Source: Stramenopiles sp. TOSAG23-3 (taxonomy: Eukaryota > Sar). Taken from it: DNA of 27,631 nucleotides. Position 1 is the first letter of the stretch. The number at the start of each line of letters is the position of its first letter. Location: NCBI GenBank assembly GCA_900128585.1, contig LT642257.1:1-27631 (forward strand). The letters run 5' to 3'. Under the pieces are notes generated by a model. The model saw only the letters and a program-made list of their open reading frames with translations. It did not search any database and had not been told where the DNA came from. Position numbers and translations under genes: made by a program. Of this stretch, positions 18,401-27,230 are shown piece after piece.

Positions 18401-19386
18401 GGTTACCGATTAAAATTAAATGTTCTATTGACTTTTAAAAAAACAAATTATAATATAGACTTTTAATAACACTCCCAGATGAAAAACAAATTATATAAAT
18501 GATAAAATATTTAATACGATCGTACTTTGTAACGTATCAGTAAAACTGATGCCAAAAGAGCGTTTTGATTTTTAATTTACGCCCCGCTGTTTACTTACGA
18601 AGTAGATATTCTTTTTAACACACTCTGTAAAACACTTGAAAAAAGATCTGTGGATGGGTTGTGGACGGTGGTGGGGTGGGTGGCATTGTCGATTTTATTA
18701 TTGATGATAGGTATATTATTTGTTACAAAATAATTGTATTGTATTACTTTACTATACGTACTACAAGTACTACGAACTAAAAGCAAAGCTCTAATAATCC
18801 AAATGTAAAGAAATTTCTGAAGTGGCAAGATGGGTTCTTATATTTATATATTATTATAACGATATTATTATATAGTCTCCACTCTCTCTCTCCTGCCTGA
18901 TAAAGAACCGTTTTTGTTCGTTATACCTGTTTTTACAATATTTGAACTTTGGTTTGGTAGTATACATAGCATAGACCGTAGAGCATTAAAATGAAATGCA
19001 ATGATTAAAAAAATAAATAACAACAATAATGAACAAGTCGTCTATTATTATTACATTTATATAATTTGCCAAATATATAATAATAATAATATGGTAATAC
19101 AATCATCATCAATGTAAAATAAAAATAAATAACTCCGATCAATTTCCTCTTCTTCTTTCTTCTCCATTATATATATTATTATTTATCCGATCTCTTCTAT
19201 ATTATTCCAATTGGTGTTTCTAAAAAGTATATATAGTGCTACAATTAGTTACGCACTTTTGTTACCGATTATTCAAATTGTATGGAACATAGAATCCCGA
19301 CACTAGAAGAAGGAAATATACAAGCAGACTTTCGCTGAAGATTCAAAGAACGTTCTGTAGAAAACTCAAAACAACGGGAGAGGAAT
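18401..19386. other. AT-rich spacer between two tandem genes
   Basis: About 990 bases holding the 3' flank of the lysine-rich gene and the promoter of the EF-hand gene. It is mostly AT with TAA/ATA repeats (18835-18870, 19035-19095, 19160-19205), a GTGG-rich patch (18655-18685) and a CTCTCTC run near 18880. I see no RNA gene and no supported open frame. Confidence 0.55.
19207..19236 (+). promoter_or_regulatory. Candidate CCAAT and TATA boxes of the EF-hand gene
   Basis: The palindromic CCAATTGG (19207-19214) is followed by TATATATAG (19228-19236), 151 bases before the ATG. Order and spacing fit a core promoter with a leader of about 120 bases. Confidence is limited by local AT richness. Confidence 0.4.
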
Positions 19387-21300
19387 ATGAGCTCAAAGAT
19401 TGCCCCCGCACAGGGGGATGCTTCATTAGAAGAAGAGTTCGTGCAGGCGCAAAAGGAAATGAAAACCGAAGAGGTCCGGTGCCATGTTATTGCAAGCATC
19501 GGTGAGTTTGCCGTTGGGGTTGTGCTGGTTTGTATATCACTCCCCATGTGGTTGGCGCCGGGTTGCATGACCAGTATGGGAAGCTGCGTGCCAACAATAT
19601 TGTTTGCTTGCATCTCCATTGGTGGGATGTTGGATGGAATGAGGCGCATCGTCATGGATACCATAAATGGTAACATAAAAATTGCTTTCGCGGGCTCGAA
19701 CAAGGTATCCGATGAAGCAATGAAGGGGGTGATTCCAGGAGATCCTCGGAGATCGGCCGTGGACCGTGTGCAGAGCATAGGGTTTGCTTCGCTGTCCGCG
19801 GCAGACACCCTAGAATCTCTTATCGAGGAAGGCAGAGTCGTTAAATCGTCCAGAACGCAGAAGCGCCTGCTTTTGGCAGACGCTCGCGTCCGTCTTTTGC
19901 AAGACTTGTTTGCTGCATACACCGAGGGATCTCCGGCCATGGGTTCGATCGATTGCAACGGTCTCATAACGGTTATGGTAGACACCATGGCGGACGGGAA
20001 CTTGGATTCGATCAGCTTGGGGGAGGCAAAACGTTTCATGGCGCGAATTGATAAAAATGGAGACATGCTTCTTCAAAGAGATGAGTTCTACGATTTCATT
20101 CTAAATTTTTGGAAGCGTGAATCGCCATTGTCCACAAACGGTGTGTATGCCGCCGTTGATGACTTGATATTCTCAATGCACAAGAAAAGAGTACACTCCA
20201 GGGCGAGCACGGAGATGCGGGCGTGCGAAGTAACAAAACCCAGACTAGACGGAAAGGTGGAGGAAGACATTTACAAAAATGAAAGGGTAAAGGACATTTT
20301 CAACTACTATGACATCGAGAAAACGGGAAACATTGATTGCAACGGTCTAATGGATTTAATCAAAGACCTTGTGTCTCCATCGGATGGCCTTGGGGATTTG
20401 ACCCTTGCAGAAGTGAAAGCGTTTTTAAACCAAGTAGACGAAAATGGGGACATGCTCTTGCAAGCCGATGAACTTGCGGCCTACTTGTTGGGCGGAAAGT
20501 GGAAGGAATCGGCACCAAAAGCAAAAGCATTTAAAAGTGGAGAACATTTTGTCCAGACACAGTATGAATCATACGCTGAGAAAATTAGAGAACGCTGGAA
20601 GAAATCCACCGGGTTTCTTTCGGACGATAGTCCAAACCAGAACAAAAACAAGGCCGCCGATGACCTCATGAACCAGATGGTACGCGATGGAAAGAAAGAA
20701 GGTGCGGGAGCGAGCGCTCCCGAAAAGCCAAAGGCTTTGCCACCTATTATTGAAAGAAAACTCCGCGACCTTGTGGATACACTATGGGAAGAGTACGATA
20801 GGGACAGCACAGGTGAACTAGATGGTGAGCAATTGCAATTGCTGCTTTCTGATACAATAGCCACGGAAATCCCGAAAGATGAGTGCGACCGATTCATACA
20901 GTGCATTGACACAGATGGCAACACAGGCATAGCAAAGTCCGAGTTTCGAAACTTTTGCGCAGAAGGATTATTCATGCACGAATCCCAAAAGGAGGCGTAT
21001 ATTGCACGGAGTACTATGCATAGTCACATTGTAGTATTCTTTACAACAATTGAAAACCAGCTACGCACACGTACTGTTCTAAACGATGCGCCTATTTCGT
21101 TTACTGGGGCAACGCCCAGAAGAGAAGAATTTGATGAAGAAATCGCAGAGGCTGAAGTAGAAGCTTTTGCTAAGGAAGAGGAAGCAAAAGAAAAAAAGCA
21201 AGAAGAAGAGGCTCTTGAAGAGAGTGTTAAGTTGGCGGAGGAAGAACAGACAGCCGAAGCAGAATGTGAGAAAGAAGAACAAAAACTGCCAGAACAGTAA
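19387..21300 (+). CDS. Membrane-anchored protein with three EF-hand pairs
   Basis: The 637-residue protein has two hydrophobic segments (about 34-57 and 65-84) that could form a membrane hairpin, then a long cytosolic-type region with six EF-hand-like units in three pairs. Canonical Ca2+ loops, each starting Asp and ending Glu, are DKNGDMLLQRDE (222-233), DENGDMLLQADE (351-362) and DTDGNTGIAKSE (508-519). Each is preceded by a degenerate partner: GSPAMGSIDCNG (about 181-192), DIEKTGNIDCNG (309-320) and DRDSTGELDGEQ (471-482). The first two pairs are near-copies, pointing to internal duplication. The tail (about 575-637) is a Glu/Lys/Ala-rich helix or coiled coil. EF hands sense calcium, so this is probably a Ca2+-responsive membrane-bound protein. 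I do not recognise a named family. The ATG at 19387 follows a purine-rich context; no intron is needed. Confidence 0.85.
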   Translation: MSSKIAPAQGDASLEEEFVQAQKEMKTEEVRCHVIASIGEFAVGVVLVCISLPMWLAPGCMTSMGSCVPTILFACISIGGMLDGMRRIVMDTINGNIKIAFAGSNKVSDEAMKGVIPGDPRRSAVDRVQSIGFASLSAADTLESLIEEGRVVKSSRTQKRLLLADARVRLLQDLFAAYTEGSPAMGSIDCNGLITVMVDTMADGNLDSISLGEAKRFMARIDKNGDMLLQRDEFYDFILNFWKRESPLSTNGVYAAVDDLIFSMHKKRVHSRASTEMRACEVTKPRLDGKVEEDIYKNERVKDIFNYYDIEKTGNIDCNGLMDLIKDLVSPSDGLGDLTLAEVKAFLNQVDENGDMLLQADELAAYLLGGKWKESAPKAKAFKSGEHFVQTQYESYAEKIRERWKKSTGFLSDDSPNQNKNKAADDLMNQMVRDGKKEGAGASAPEKPKALPPIIERKLRDLVDTLWEEYDRDSTGELDGEQLQLLLSDTIATEIPKDECDRFIQCIDTDGNTGIAKSEFRNFCAEGLFMHESQKEAYIARSTMHSHIVVFFTTIENQLRTRTVLNDAPISFTGATPRREEFDEEIAEAEVEAFAKEEEAKEKKQEEEALEESVKLAEEEQTAEAECEKEEQKLPEQ

Positions 21301-21454
21301 AATCAGTTTGTTTTGAAAGTATCATATCATATTTATAATTTGTTTTTTCATGTAAAACATACTATGATATATAATTTGTTTCCCGACCGACTTTAAGTGA
21401 ACATAAACATATTATTTCAAGATTAAATCATACTGATATGATAACTCTACTTCT
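21301..21454. other. Short convergent spacer between EF-hand and CLPTM1-like genes
   Basis: Only 154 AT-rich bases separate the two stop codons, so the 3' untranslated regions probably overlap. ATATCATATTTATAATTTG (21323-21341) and ATATATAATTTGTTT (21368-21382) are similar AT-rich segments. No gene is present. Confidence 0.4.
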
Positions 21455-23392
21455 TTACATATTTTTTTTTGTCTCAAGTGGTGCCGACGCAGTAGCTTTT
21501 ACGTCGCCCTCCGCTGCTTTCTCCGTTTTTGCCACCTTCTTTTTCTTACGATTAGCCAGCACATTCGAGGCATCACTATTGTTTTTTACCGATGGGCCCT
21601 TCGCGGGGCTTTTGCCTTTCTTACTTTCGTCCGGGGAAGTGCTTTCTACGCCTATGGCAAACCGCTTCTTGTCAACAGGGTAAATCCATCGCTGGTATAA
21701 AAAAATGAAAAACACTATATCATCGCGAAAACAAGATAGCCTGTGCGCCGTCGGCATTTGAATAATAAATGCAAAAAGGTCATCAATAAATGTGTTCAGA
21801 GCCTTATACATAAAAAACTTCCATGGTAACTGAGCTACAGACTTCAATTTATAGTTGATGAAAAGCTGGGGAGTCATTATGATAAAGCCAAACGTATACA
21901 CGACGTACACTGCGCTCGAAATAAACCACCCATAGTACGTTTCGTGCCCGCTGCAAAAAGCAGAATGAAATATAATTGCAAACACAACTGGGTACAAGTA
22001 TCGCCCAAGGTATTTCCCGGCCATATCGTCGAAGTGTTTCGTTCTCTGGATCGCCGCAAGCTCCTCCTTGTCTGACGCGGACAGCTCTCCATCGGTCTGT
22101 ACTATTCCCAATGAAGAGAACAAAAGTTTGTACACTTTCCAAGTCTGAAGAATTATTCCAAACGCCGACGGCACCAAAATTAACATTGAGCCTTTCTCAT
22201 GTTGCAAATATGCAACGATCACTATCTGGCAGAATAACGAAGTAACTTGAGACCGAGTCGACAGCCCCCTCTTGGATTTCAAGTTTTTCCAGAATTCAAT
22301 ATCACTTTTCATCGCCAATACATCAAACAAAGAGTGCAACAAAGTCACGCACAGCGTCACCACTAATAAATAAGGGTGCGTTTCGGTCAACATTTCCCTA
22401 ATGTCATCAACGTCTTTGTCTTGGGCTCCAAGATTCGTTTCCATCAGTTTCATACTCTGCTCCATGTGCTGTCCTAGGAGCCAGCGACCAATCGCAGCGT
22501 TCGGCTCGAACTTGATTTCTAACGGGAGCTCTTCCACGGAGTTATTCAACGTAATGTACTTTTTGCTTGTCATGCCAACACTATCAACGTACGTAAACGG
22601 CAAGTACTGTCGTCTGTCGGGTACTAGTTGCATCACTTGGCCGATAAGAGGGGGGATTTGGTTTGCTGGATAATCTGTAAAGTCTGCCACCACTTTGAAA
22701 CTCACGGACGGAGTCCAGTGAGGCTTTTTGACCGGGTGAAACGTTTCGCTTCCCGCGGCAAATACGTAGTCAGATACAGACGGAAATACTAGTAATTTCG
22801 GGTCACCGCATACGTTTCTGGTCTTCTCAAACAGTCGAAATTTTGGTTTTGGTGGTGAATAGTCCTTCCTCTTTCCCATGAAGAAAACGTACTTTTTCGT
22901 TGTAAAAAACGAGTCGAAAGTCGTCGTGCCACTTTTGTACACTACGCCGTGGAGGTAAGTTTTGCCTTTGATTGCTTTCTTCCAGAGATACGGGGAAATT
23001 CGTGATGAAGACAAGTTCGTTTTGAATACCACTGGTTCAGTGTCACTGCTGTGCTTGATGTCTTGCGAAGCGAACAAGAAAGAGTAGTGTTTCCCCTGTC
23101 CTTTGCCTTGTATGTCCTGCGGTGGTTTTAAGACTTTATGCAGCGTGTCGCCTGGCAAAGAACTCGGACTAGTAGACAAATAGAAAGCCACATCTAAACT
23201 TTCGTTCTCTTTCCATAATGGTGTATACAGGGTAGGTAGTTTCCCCGTAGCATCTACCGATTTGTAATCAAACCCACTCAAACCGCCTGGAAAAATTAGT
23301 GACGTAAGTATGTTGCCAAGGCAGACGACATAGATCAAAAACAAAGATACGGACACGCACGTGAAACTGCAAAAAGAAGGGCAGACACCCAT
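21455..23392 (-). CDS. CLPTM1-family multipass ER membrane protein
   Basis: The 645-residue product matches the cleft lip and palate transmembrane protein 1 family (CLPTM1, CLPTM1L). An N-terminal hydrophobic anchor (about 13-34) is followed by a beta-rich lumenal domain (35-335). The family block lies at 338-420: HPYLLVVTLCVTLLHSLFDV, then LAMKSDIEFWKNLKSKRGLS and LILVPSAFGIILQTWKV. Further segments follow: LYPVVFAIIFHSAF (466-479), WFISSAVYVVYTFGFIIMTPQ (489-509) with FINYKLKSVAQLPWKFFMYK, and DDIVFFIFLYQRWIYPVDKKR (557-577). In animals CLPTM1 retains GABA-A receptors in the ER, and CLPTM1L acts as a lipid scramblase in GPI-anchor synthesis. The Lys/Ser/Ala-rich tail ends KKNM, a KKxx ER-retrieval signal if cytosolic. 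Two N-glycosylation sequons include NESL near 63 and NLSS near 126. Which paralogue it matches is not clear. Confidence 0.93.
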   Translation of the reverse strand: MGVCPSFCSFTCVSVSLFLIYVVCLGNILTSLIFPGGLSGFDYKSVDATGKLPTLYTPLWKENESLDVAFYLSTSPSSLPGDTLHKVLKPPQDIQGKGQGKHYSFLFASQDIKHSSDTEPVVFKTNLSSSRISPYLWKKAIKGKTYLHGVVYKSGTTTFDSFFTTKKYVFFMGKRKDYSPPKPKFRLFEKTRNVCGDPKLLVFPSVSDYVFAAGSETFHPVKKPHWTPSVSFKVVADFTDYPANQIPPLIGQVMQLVPDRRQYLPFTYVDSVGMTSKKYITLNNSVEELPLEIKFEPNAAIGRWLLGQHMEQSMKLMETNLGAQDKDVDDIREMLTETHPYLLVVTLCVTLLHSLFDVLAMKSDIEFWKNLKSKRGLSTRSQVTSLFCQIVIVAYLQHEKGSMLILVPSAFGIILQTWKVYKLLFSSLGIVQTDGELSASDKEELAAIQRTKHFDDMAGKYLGRYLYPVVFAIIFHSAFCSGHETYYGWFISSAVYVVYTFGFIIMTPQLFINYKLKSVAQLPWKFFMYKALNTFIDDLFAFIIQMPTAHRLSCFRDDIVFFIFLYQRWIYPVDKKRFAIGVESTSPDESKKGKSPAKGPSVKNNSDASNVLANRKKKKVAKTEKAAEGDVKATASAPLETKKNM

Positions 23393-23999
23393 TGTTGTTC
23401 GTTTTGGTGTTTATGGGGCACTCAATATACCAACCTTCTTGTGGGGTTAGATTCGGCAACGAATGAGTTAAGTGGTAAAGTAGTGAAATTGTAGGTCTAC
23501 AAAGTTTTATTGTCTATGATGTTATGTATGACAACTGCAAAGAGTTTGGGGCAGTTTGGCTAAACCATACCAAGTTAAGGGTATGTGTTACGAACTAATA
23601 TTTGTATGTAGTCCAAATTGCATAATAATAATTATTATATATTTTTTTTTTTAAACAAAGAAGATACGACTGATGATGATGACGACGACGAATAATAATA
23701 ATATTGATGATGATATGATGGTTAGTTGGTTCAAGAAAATATTATTATTTTGATTATTAGCTCTCTATGGACGACAAATAGGAACGGGCCGGTAGTTCAC
23801 ATTGTGATGCTGTATTATTAGTAAAATTAGTTTTTGTGGTGGTGGGGCTGTGAGAGTTCCCCTGTACCGGTAGGTATTACTCACAACTCACAAAAATGCG
23901 TAGGGGGGTAAAATATATTTTTAGGTAGATTGAATACTACATTGGTAGGCATTAAAGAAAATATACAACGCACGAGAGATTAAATCGTGCCGATGGCAA
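23393..23999. other. Spacer between CLPTM1-like and ankyrin-TPR genes
   Basis: About 600 bases holding the CLPTM1-like promoter and the 3' flank of the ankyrin-TPR gene. A T tract (23641-23652) and a GAT/GAC/AAT microsatellite (23671-23718) occupy the middle. A TACCGGTA octamer is at 23865-23872. No open frame or RNA gene is supported. Confidence 0.5.
23671..23718. repeat. GAT/GAC/AAT trinucleotide microsatellite
   Basis: Successive trinucleotide blocks, TGATGATGAT, GACGACGACG, AATAATAATA and TTGATGATGAT, form a compound microsatellite in non-coding DNA. Confidence 0.75.
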
Positions 24000-25502
24000 C
24001 TATCGCTTTGCTCGTTTCTCTGCTGCTTCTTTTTCTGCCATATTCTTTTTGTGTTGTTTCTTTCCTAATGCGACTGCCCTGTCAAACGCTGCTTTCAACT
24101 GCTTGTTTTTTTCGTCTAATTTCAATGCACTCCAGAACGCGGACGCTGCGTCAATAAAATTGTCCATTGCTTGGTACGCTTGTCCTACACGATAATGGGC
24201 TTTCAACCATTCGGGTTTTAATTTTTGACAAATTAAGGCATCCCGAAGCGCGTGCTGTTTCTGTCCTGCGCCTAAAAAGGCCGCAGATCGGTTGCTCCAG
24301 AGCACTTCGTTGCGTCCGTGCAACGAAATAGCTTCGGTGTACTTTTCAATTGCCTTTATGTACTCTTTCGAAACAATAAACATGTTCCCTTCGGACTTCA
24401 GCTCCTGAGCTTTAGCTTTGTCCTCTTCGGACTTTGCATCCATAGTCAACTGCTGGAAAGACTCGATGCTTTCGAGACCTTTCAGATTATAAACATTTGC
24501 CGAGTCATTACTGGAAGATTTCTTTTCAGCCGCTGCGAGAGCAGCTGCCTTGGCTTTTTTGTCCTCCGCTTCTTTGTTCATCCTCCCACTCTCTAGCAAA
24601 CTGCTAACAGTCGCGCCGCTCGCGAGAGAAAGTTTGGAGTGCTCATACAACACCTCCACCACAGCCTTATTGCCTTGGTTTGCTGCCAGCATAATTGGCA
24701 GGTGCCCGTCTTTCGTTTTCAATAGGGCGCACTTTTTCCCCGTCGACGTGCTCATTAGCGCTGTGACTGCTACTTCTGCCTCTTTCGGGTCCTCCATTTC
24801 TGCGGACATGTGCATCACCGTGATACCACCGCCAAGAAGAGTTCCCGAATCAGCATTCCCGTCCACCAGCGCGGCGACGCAAGAGCCGCAGCCACTTGCA
24901 GCTGCAATAATGATTGGTGTAAGTCCTTGCGCGTCCGCTCCATTTGGCTTTGCCCCCTGCTTTAAAAGTTCCTTCACAACTGGCTCGTATCCCTGCGATG
25001 CCGCAAAATGAAGAGGAGTCCCAGCTTCGCTCTTCGCGTTCGGGTCGGCCCCATTTTCACACAAAAACTTAACTAGGATTGGGTTGTCAACGTGCTGCAT
25101 TGGGCGAACGCCTGAGTCATTTTTTGCGTCGGCCTTGGCGCCTGCTTTTACCAATATCTGTGCAACACTTAAATGACCCCCACGACACGCCATGTGCAGG
25201 GCGGTGTTCCCGGCACTGTCCTTCTCGCCTACAATTTTCGGCGCAATTTTAAGTATGTATTCGCACGCTTCGGCACGGCCCATCGCGGCGGCGAAGTGCA
25301 GGCAGTTCTTCCCCGTTGCCTCCTTATTTGACATAAACGCCGTCTCCCCCTTCTTATCACCTCCATCTTCGCGAACTATATCCTTCAAGGCTTTTACATC
25401 CCCTGCCCTGGCCGCATTCAAATATTTTTTCACACGCTCCCGCAACTCTTGCGCTTGCCCCGCGGCAGCCTTCTTCCTCTGTTCCTCTGTAAGGGCACTC
25501 AT
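24000..25502 (-). CDS. Ankyrin-repeat plus TPR (carboxylate-clamp) co-chaperone-like protein
   Basis: The 500-residue protein has about seven ankyrin repeats (64-290), for example GNTALHMACRGGHLSVAQIL (98-117) and AGTPLHFAASQGYEPVVKEL (160-179). A charged Lys/Ala/Glu linker (300-365) leads to three TPR repeats (about 365-475): AQELKSEGNMF..., NEVLWSNRSAAFLGAGQ... and PEWLKAHYRVGQAYQAM.... All five residues of the Hop/STI1-type carboxylate clamp appear in place (Lys369, Asn373, Asn404, Lys434, Arg438), predicting binding to the EEVD tails of Hsp70 or Hsp90. The C-terminus is a basic helix ending KRAKR. The same ankyrin-then-TPR order is known in plant proteins such as Arabidopsis TPR10. A role linking chaperones to ankyrin-bound clients is inferred. 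The frame stays open to a GTG at 25595; the ATG at 25502 starts a typical MSALTEEQ N-terminus and is used. Confidence 0.9.
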   Translation of the reverse strand: MSALTEEQRKKAAAGQAQELRERVKKYLNAARAGDVKALKDIVREDGGDKKGETAFMSNKEATGKNCLHFAAAMGRAEACEYILKIAPKIVGEKDSAGNTALHMACRGGHLSVAQILVKAGAKADAKNDSGVRPMQHVDNPILVKFLCENGADPNAKSEAGTPLHFAASQGYEPVVKELLKQGAKPNGADAQGLTPIIIAAASGCGSCVAALVDGNADSGTLLGGGITVMHMSAEMEDPKEAEVAVTALMSTSTGKKCALLKTKDGHLPIMLAANQGNKAVVEVLYEHSKLSLASGATVSSLLESGRMNKEAEDKKAKAAALAAAEKKSSSNDSANVYNLKGLESIESFQQLTMDAKSEEDKAKAQELKSEGNMFIVSKEYIKAIEKYTEAISLHGRNEVLWSNRSAAFLGAGQKQHALRDALICQKLKPEWLKAHYRVGQAYQAMDNFIDAASAFWSALKLDEKNKQLKAAFDRAVALGKKQHKKNMAEKEAAEKRAKR

Positions 25503-25847
25503 GGTTAGCTGTAGATCTTTCGCTGTGTCGGAACAGAAATCGAATTCAATCAATTTACATATACACAGTATGGTTTTATTACTGGTGTTTTTCACTTAGC
25601 AGTTGTTTCTTGGTCACTTCCTGTGAAGAAGATGTAAAGTCTTATGTGAAGAGAAGAGATTTTCTGTTTTCTAATTTGCTTTTTTGACGACTCTGATAAT
25701 ACATTATTATTAAGATGAGGAGATGAGACGCTGCTTCTTTTTGATGATATGGATGGTGGGCGCGGGAGGGGAAAACCCTCATCTTAACCTTACTTGTATT
25801 TATCTTATTTTTTACGTACTTGTTTTCAAATACTAATAGTGTACAGA
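25503..25847. other. Spacer upstream of the ankyrin-TPR gene
   Basis: This stretch carries the ankyrin-TPR promoter on the minus strand. A TACTAAT branch-point-like word at 25831-25837 on the plus strand lies shortly before the coding-looking stretch that follows. A plus-strand ATG at 25723 opens 37 codons ending at TAA, but it is out of frame with that stretch. No RNA gene was recognised. Confidence 0.4.
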
Positions 25848-26126
25848 AGTGCCAATAGGCTTCTTCCCAATAATTCTGCTGATAAAATTCCAAAAATCCC
25901 GGTAGGATCCCCAATTTAGGCAAAATCCAAGTCCGTTGTCTTTGAAAAGAATGGGAAACTGGTATTTAAGGTGTTAAATCCGTCCGACAACAATCTATTC
26001 GAGGACGTCCTTTCAAAAGAGGCTGAATGGAGGTTTCAAGAAGTCAACAGCCAATGCATTATTACTGTGGATTCCAGCAACATGATTGTGTATCTGAAGT
26101 TAAGAACTAAAGGAATGCTTCTTTAA
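25848..26126 (+). pseudogene. Coding-like stretch with one in-frame TAG, possible last exon or gene remnant
   Basis: On the plus strand one frame reads as plausible protein from about 25848 to a TAA at 26124-26126, interrupted only by TAG at 25917-25919. Upstream of it the reading includes NNSADKIPKIPVGSPI; downstream are VVFEKNGKLVFKVLNPSD, FEDVLSKEAEWRFQEVNSQC and NMIVYLKLRTKGMLL, 68 residues in all. Codon composition is balanced, as in the window's genes and unlike its spacers. The TAG ends the string CCAATTTAG, which could itself be a 3' splice site, making 25920-26126 a terminal exon. I could not find a first exon with a good donor in frame. The last 27 bases overlap the 3' end of the dioxygenase gene on the other strand. 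I do not recognise the protein. Confidence 0.4.
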
Positions 26127-27230
26127 GAAGGCAACGCGCTCCTGTGAATTTGCCACTCTATTCTCTGGCGATGGCGGAAACGTTGCAAACATCTGCAACG
26201 TCCATTTCCCAAAAGGACAAGCGTTGGCAACAGACAACCCACCGTGCCAAGATCGCGGGTCAGGTTCTGCCGTGTCCAACGTCACATTGTAGAACATAAC
26301 GGCTTCTCCAGAGACGGGTGTAGTAGTCACTCCGCTTTTCCCCGCTGCAGAGGCTAGGTAGGCCGCACTAACGGTTCCAGGCACCATGCCGACATCTATT
26401 TCTCCTTCCGCTCCTGTAACAACATCGATGGCATCGGAAGTGCACGTTATGCCCGCTTTCAACAAATGCGCACCCGCGTCTTGCAAATTCATAATTTTCG
26501 ACGGCGCTCCAGTCTCTGGGTCATAATCTTCCACACCACCCGATGATTCCTCTTCGTTGCTACTGTGGTTTTCGTAGGCGGACTCAGCAGCGCATGGCCA
26601 CGTCGTGCTGCCCCCCATTCCTGCCGGTAGGGTGTTCAAGTAGACCAACACAGTCGCCCAGCGATCTCCATTCCCATTGTTTTGATCGACGTGCAACCCA
26701 ATCGATGGTGAATTCGTGGAGACTGCCTCTGGAGCCGAGAACGTAATTTGACAACGAGAGGGCGACTCCTGGAAGTGGATATCAAACACTGTTCCTGCAC
26801 GCAAACGCACCACTTCAAGCAGACGTTTTGCATGACAATTTCCAGATCCAGCTAGATCATCCAAACAGACACTGGTTTTCGTCCGGTGCGTGGTATCAGG
26901 GTTCCACAGCTTCGGGACCTCAGCCTCCATCGACGCCAGCGCAATGAGTTCTGCGCATTCCTCTTGGCTTAAAAAGTCCTTCGAATAGAAAATTGACTTG
27001 GAGAGACGAGTCGGTTCCGACGCCACCATTGCAGCAGAGGCGGTATCATTTGAATACCTGGCATCAACATCAGCCCGTGCAATTTCCCAAGCCCGAAACT
27101 GTTTTGTCCATTGTTCTCGACATTCGGATTCATGGGCTTTATCAGGCGGAAAGCGAAGTCGTTGCTGAACGTTTTGAGTCAAGAACACGGAAAGGTCGAC
27201 CCCTTTCGGCAGCGGGGTCCCAGCACTCAT
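26100..27230 (-). CDS. Prolyl 4-hydroxylase-like 2-oxoglutarate/Fe(II) dioxygenase
   Basis: The 376-residue protein has the double-stranded beta-helix signature of the P4H family. The iron-binding HxD is His180/Asp182 in IGLHVDQNNG, the distal iron ligand is His329 in RSWHGG, and Lys342 in FGKWTLQMF is the expected 2-oxoglutarate-binding residue. WATVLVYLNTLPAGMGGSTT (191-210) is the family's core strand-turn. Between it and SGEAVMFYN (307-315) lies an insertion of roughly 80-90 residues rich in Glu, Gly, Ser and Ala, longer than usual. The N-terminal 75 residues are charged with no signal peptide, so a cytosolic or nuclear form is likelier than a secretory-pathway collagen-type enzyme. The substrate could be prolyl residues of proteins such as SKP1 or ribosomal factors, but the sequence does not say. 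The ATG at 27230 is the first; the stop overlaps a plus-strand frame. Confidence 0.88.
   Translation of the reverse strand: MSAGTPLPKGVDLSVFLTQNVQQRLRFPPDKAHESECREQWTKQFRAWEIARADVDARYSNDTASAAMVASEPTRLSKSIFYSKDFLSQEECAELIALASMEAEVPKLWNPDTTHRTKTSVCLDDLAGSGNCHAKRLLEVVRLRAGTVFDIHFQESPSRCQITFSAPEAVSTNSPSIGLHVDQNNGNGDRWATVLVYLNTLPAGMGGSTTWPCAAESAYENHSSNEEESSGGVEDYDPETGAPSKIMNLQDAGAHLLKAGITCTSDAIDVVTGAEGEIDVGMVPGTVSAAYLASAAGKSGVTTTPVSGEAVMFYNVTLDTAEPDPRSWHGGLSVANACPFGKWTLQMFATFPPSPENRVANSQERVAFLKKHSFSS

Noticed and set aside
19269-20066. Minus-strand open frame (265 codons) over the EF-hand gene
   Set aside because: The plus strand encodes the membrane segments and the first EF hand here; the minus frame is Ser/Pro/Met-rich without motifs.
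25642-25923. Minus-strand frame (93 codons) beginning PKLGILPGFLEFYQQNY
   Set aside because: No ATG (TTG start); its protein-like part is exactly antisense to the plus-strand coding-like stretch, which reads better and extends further.
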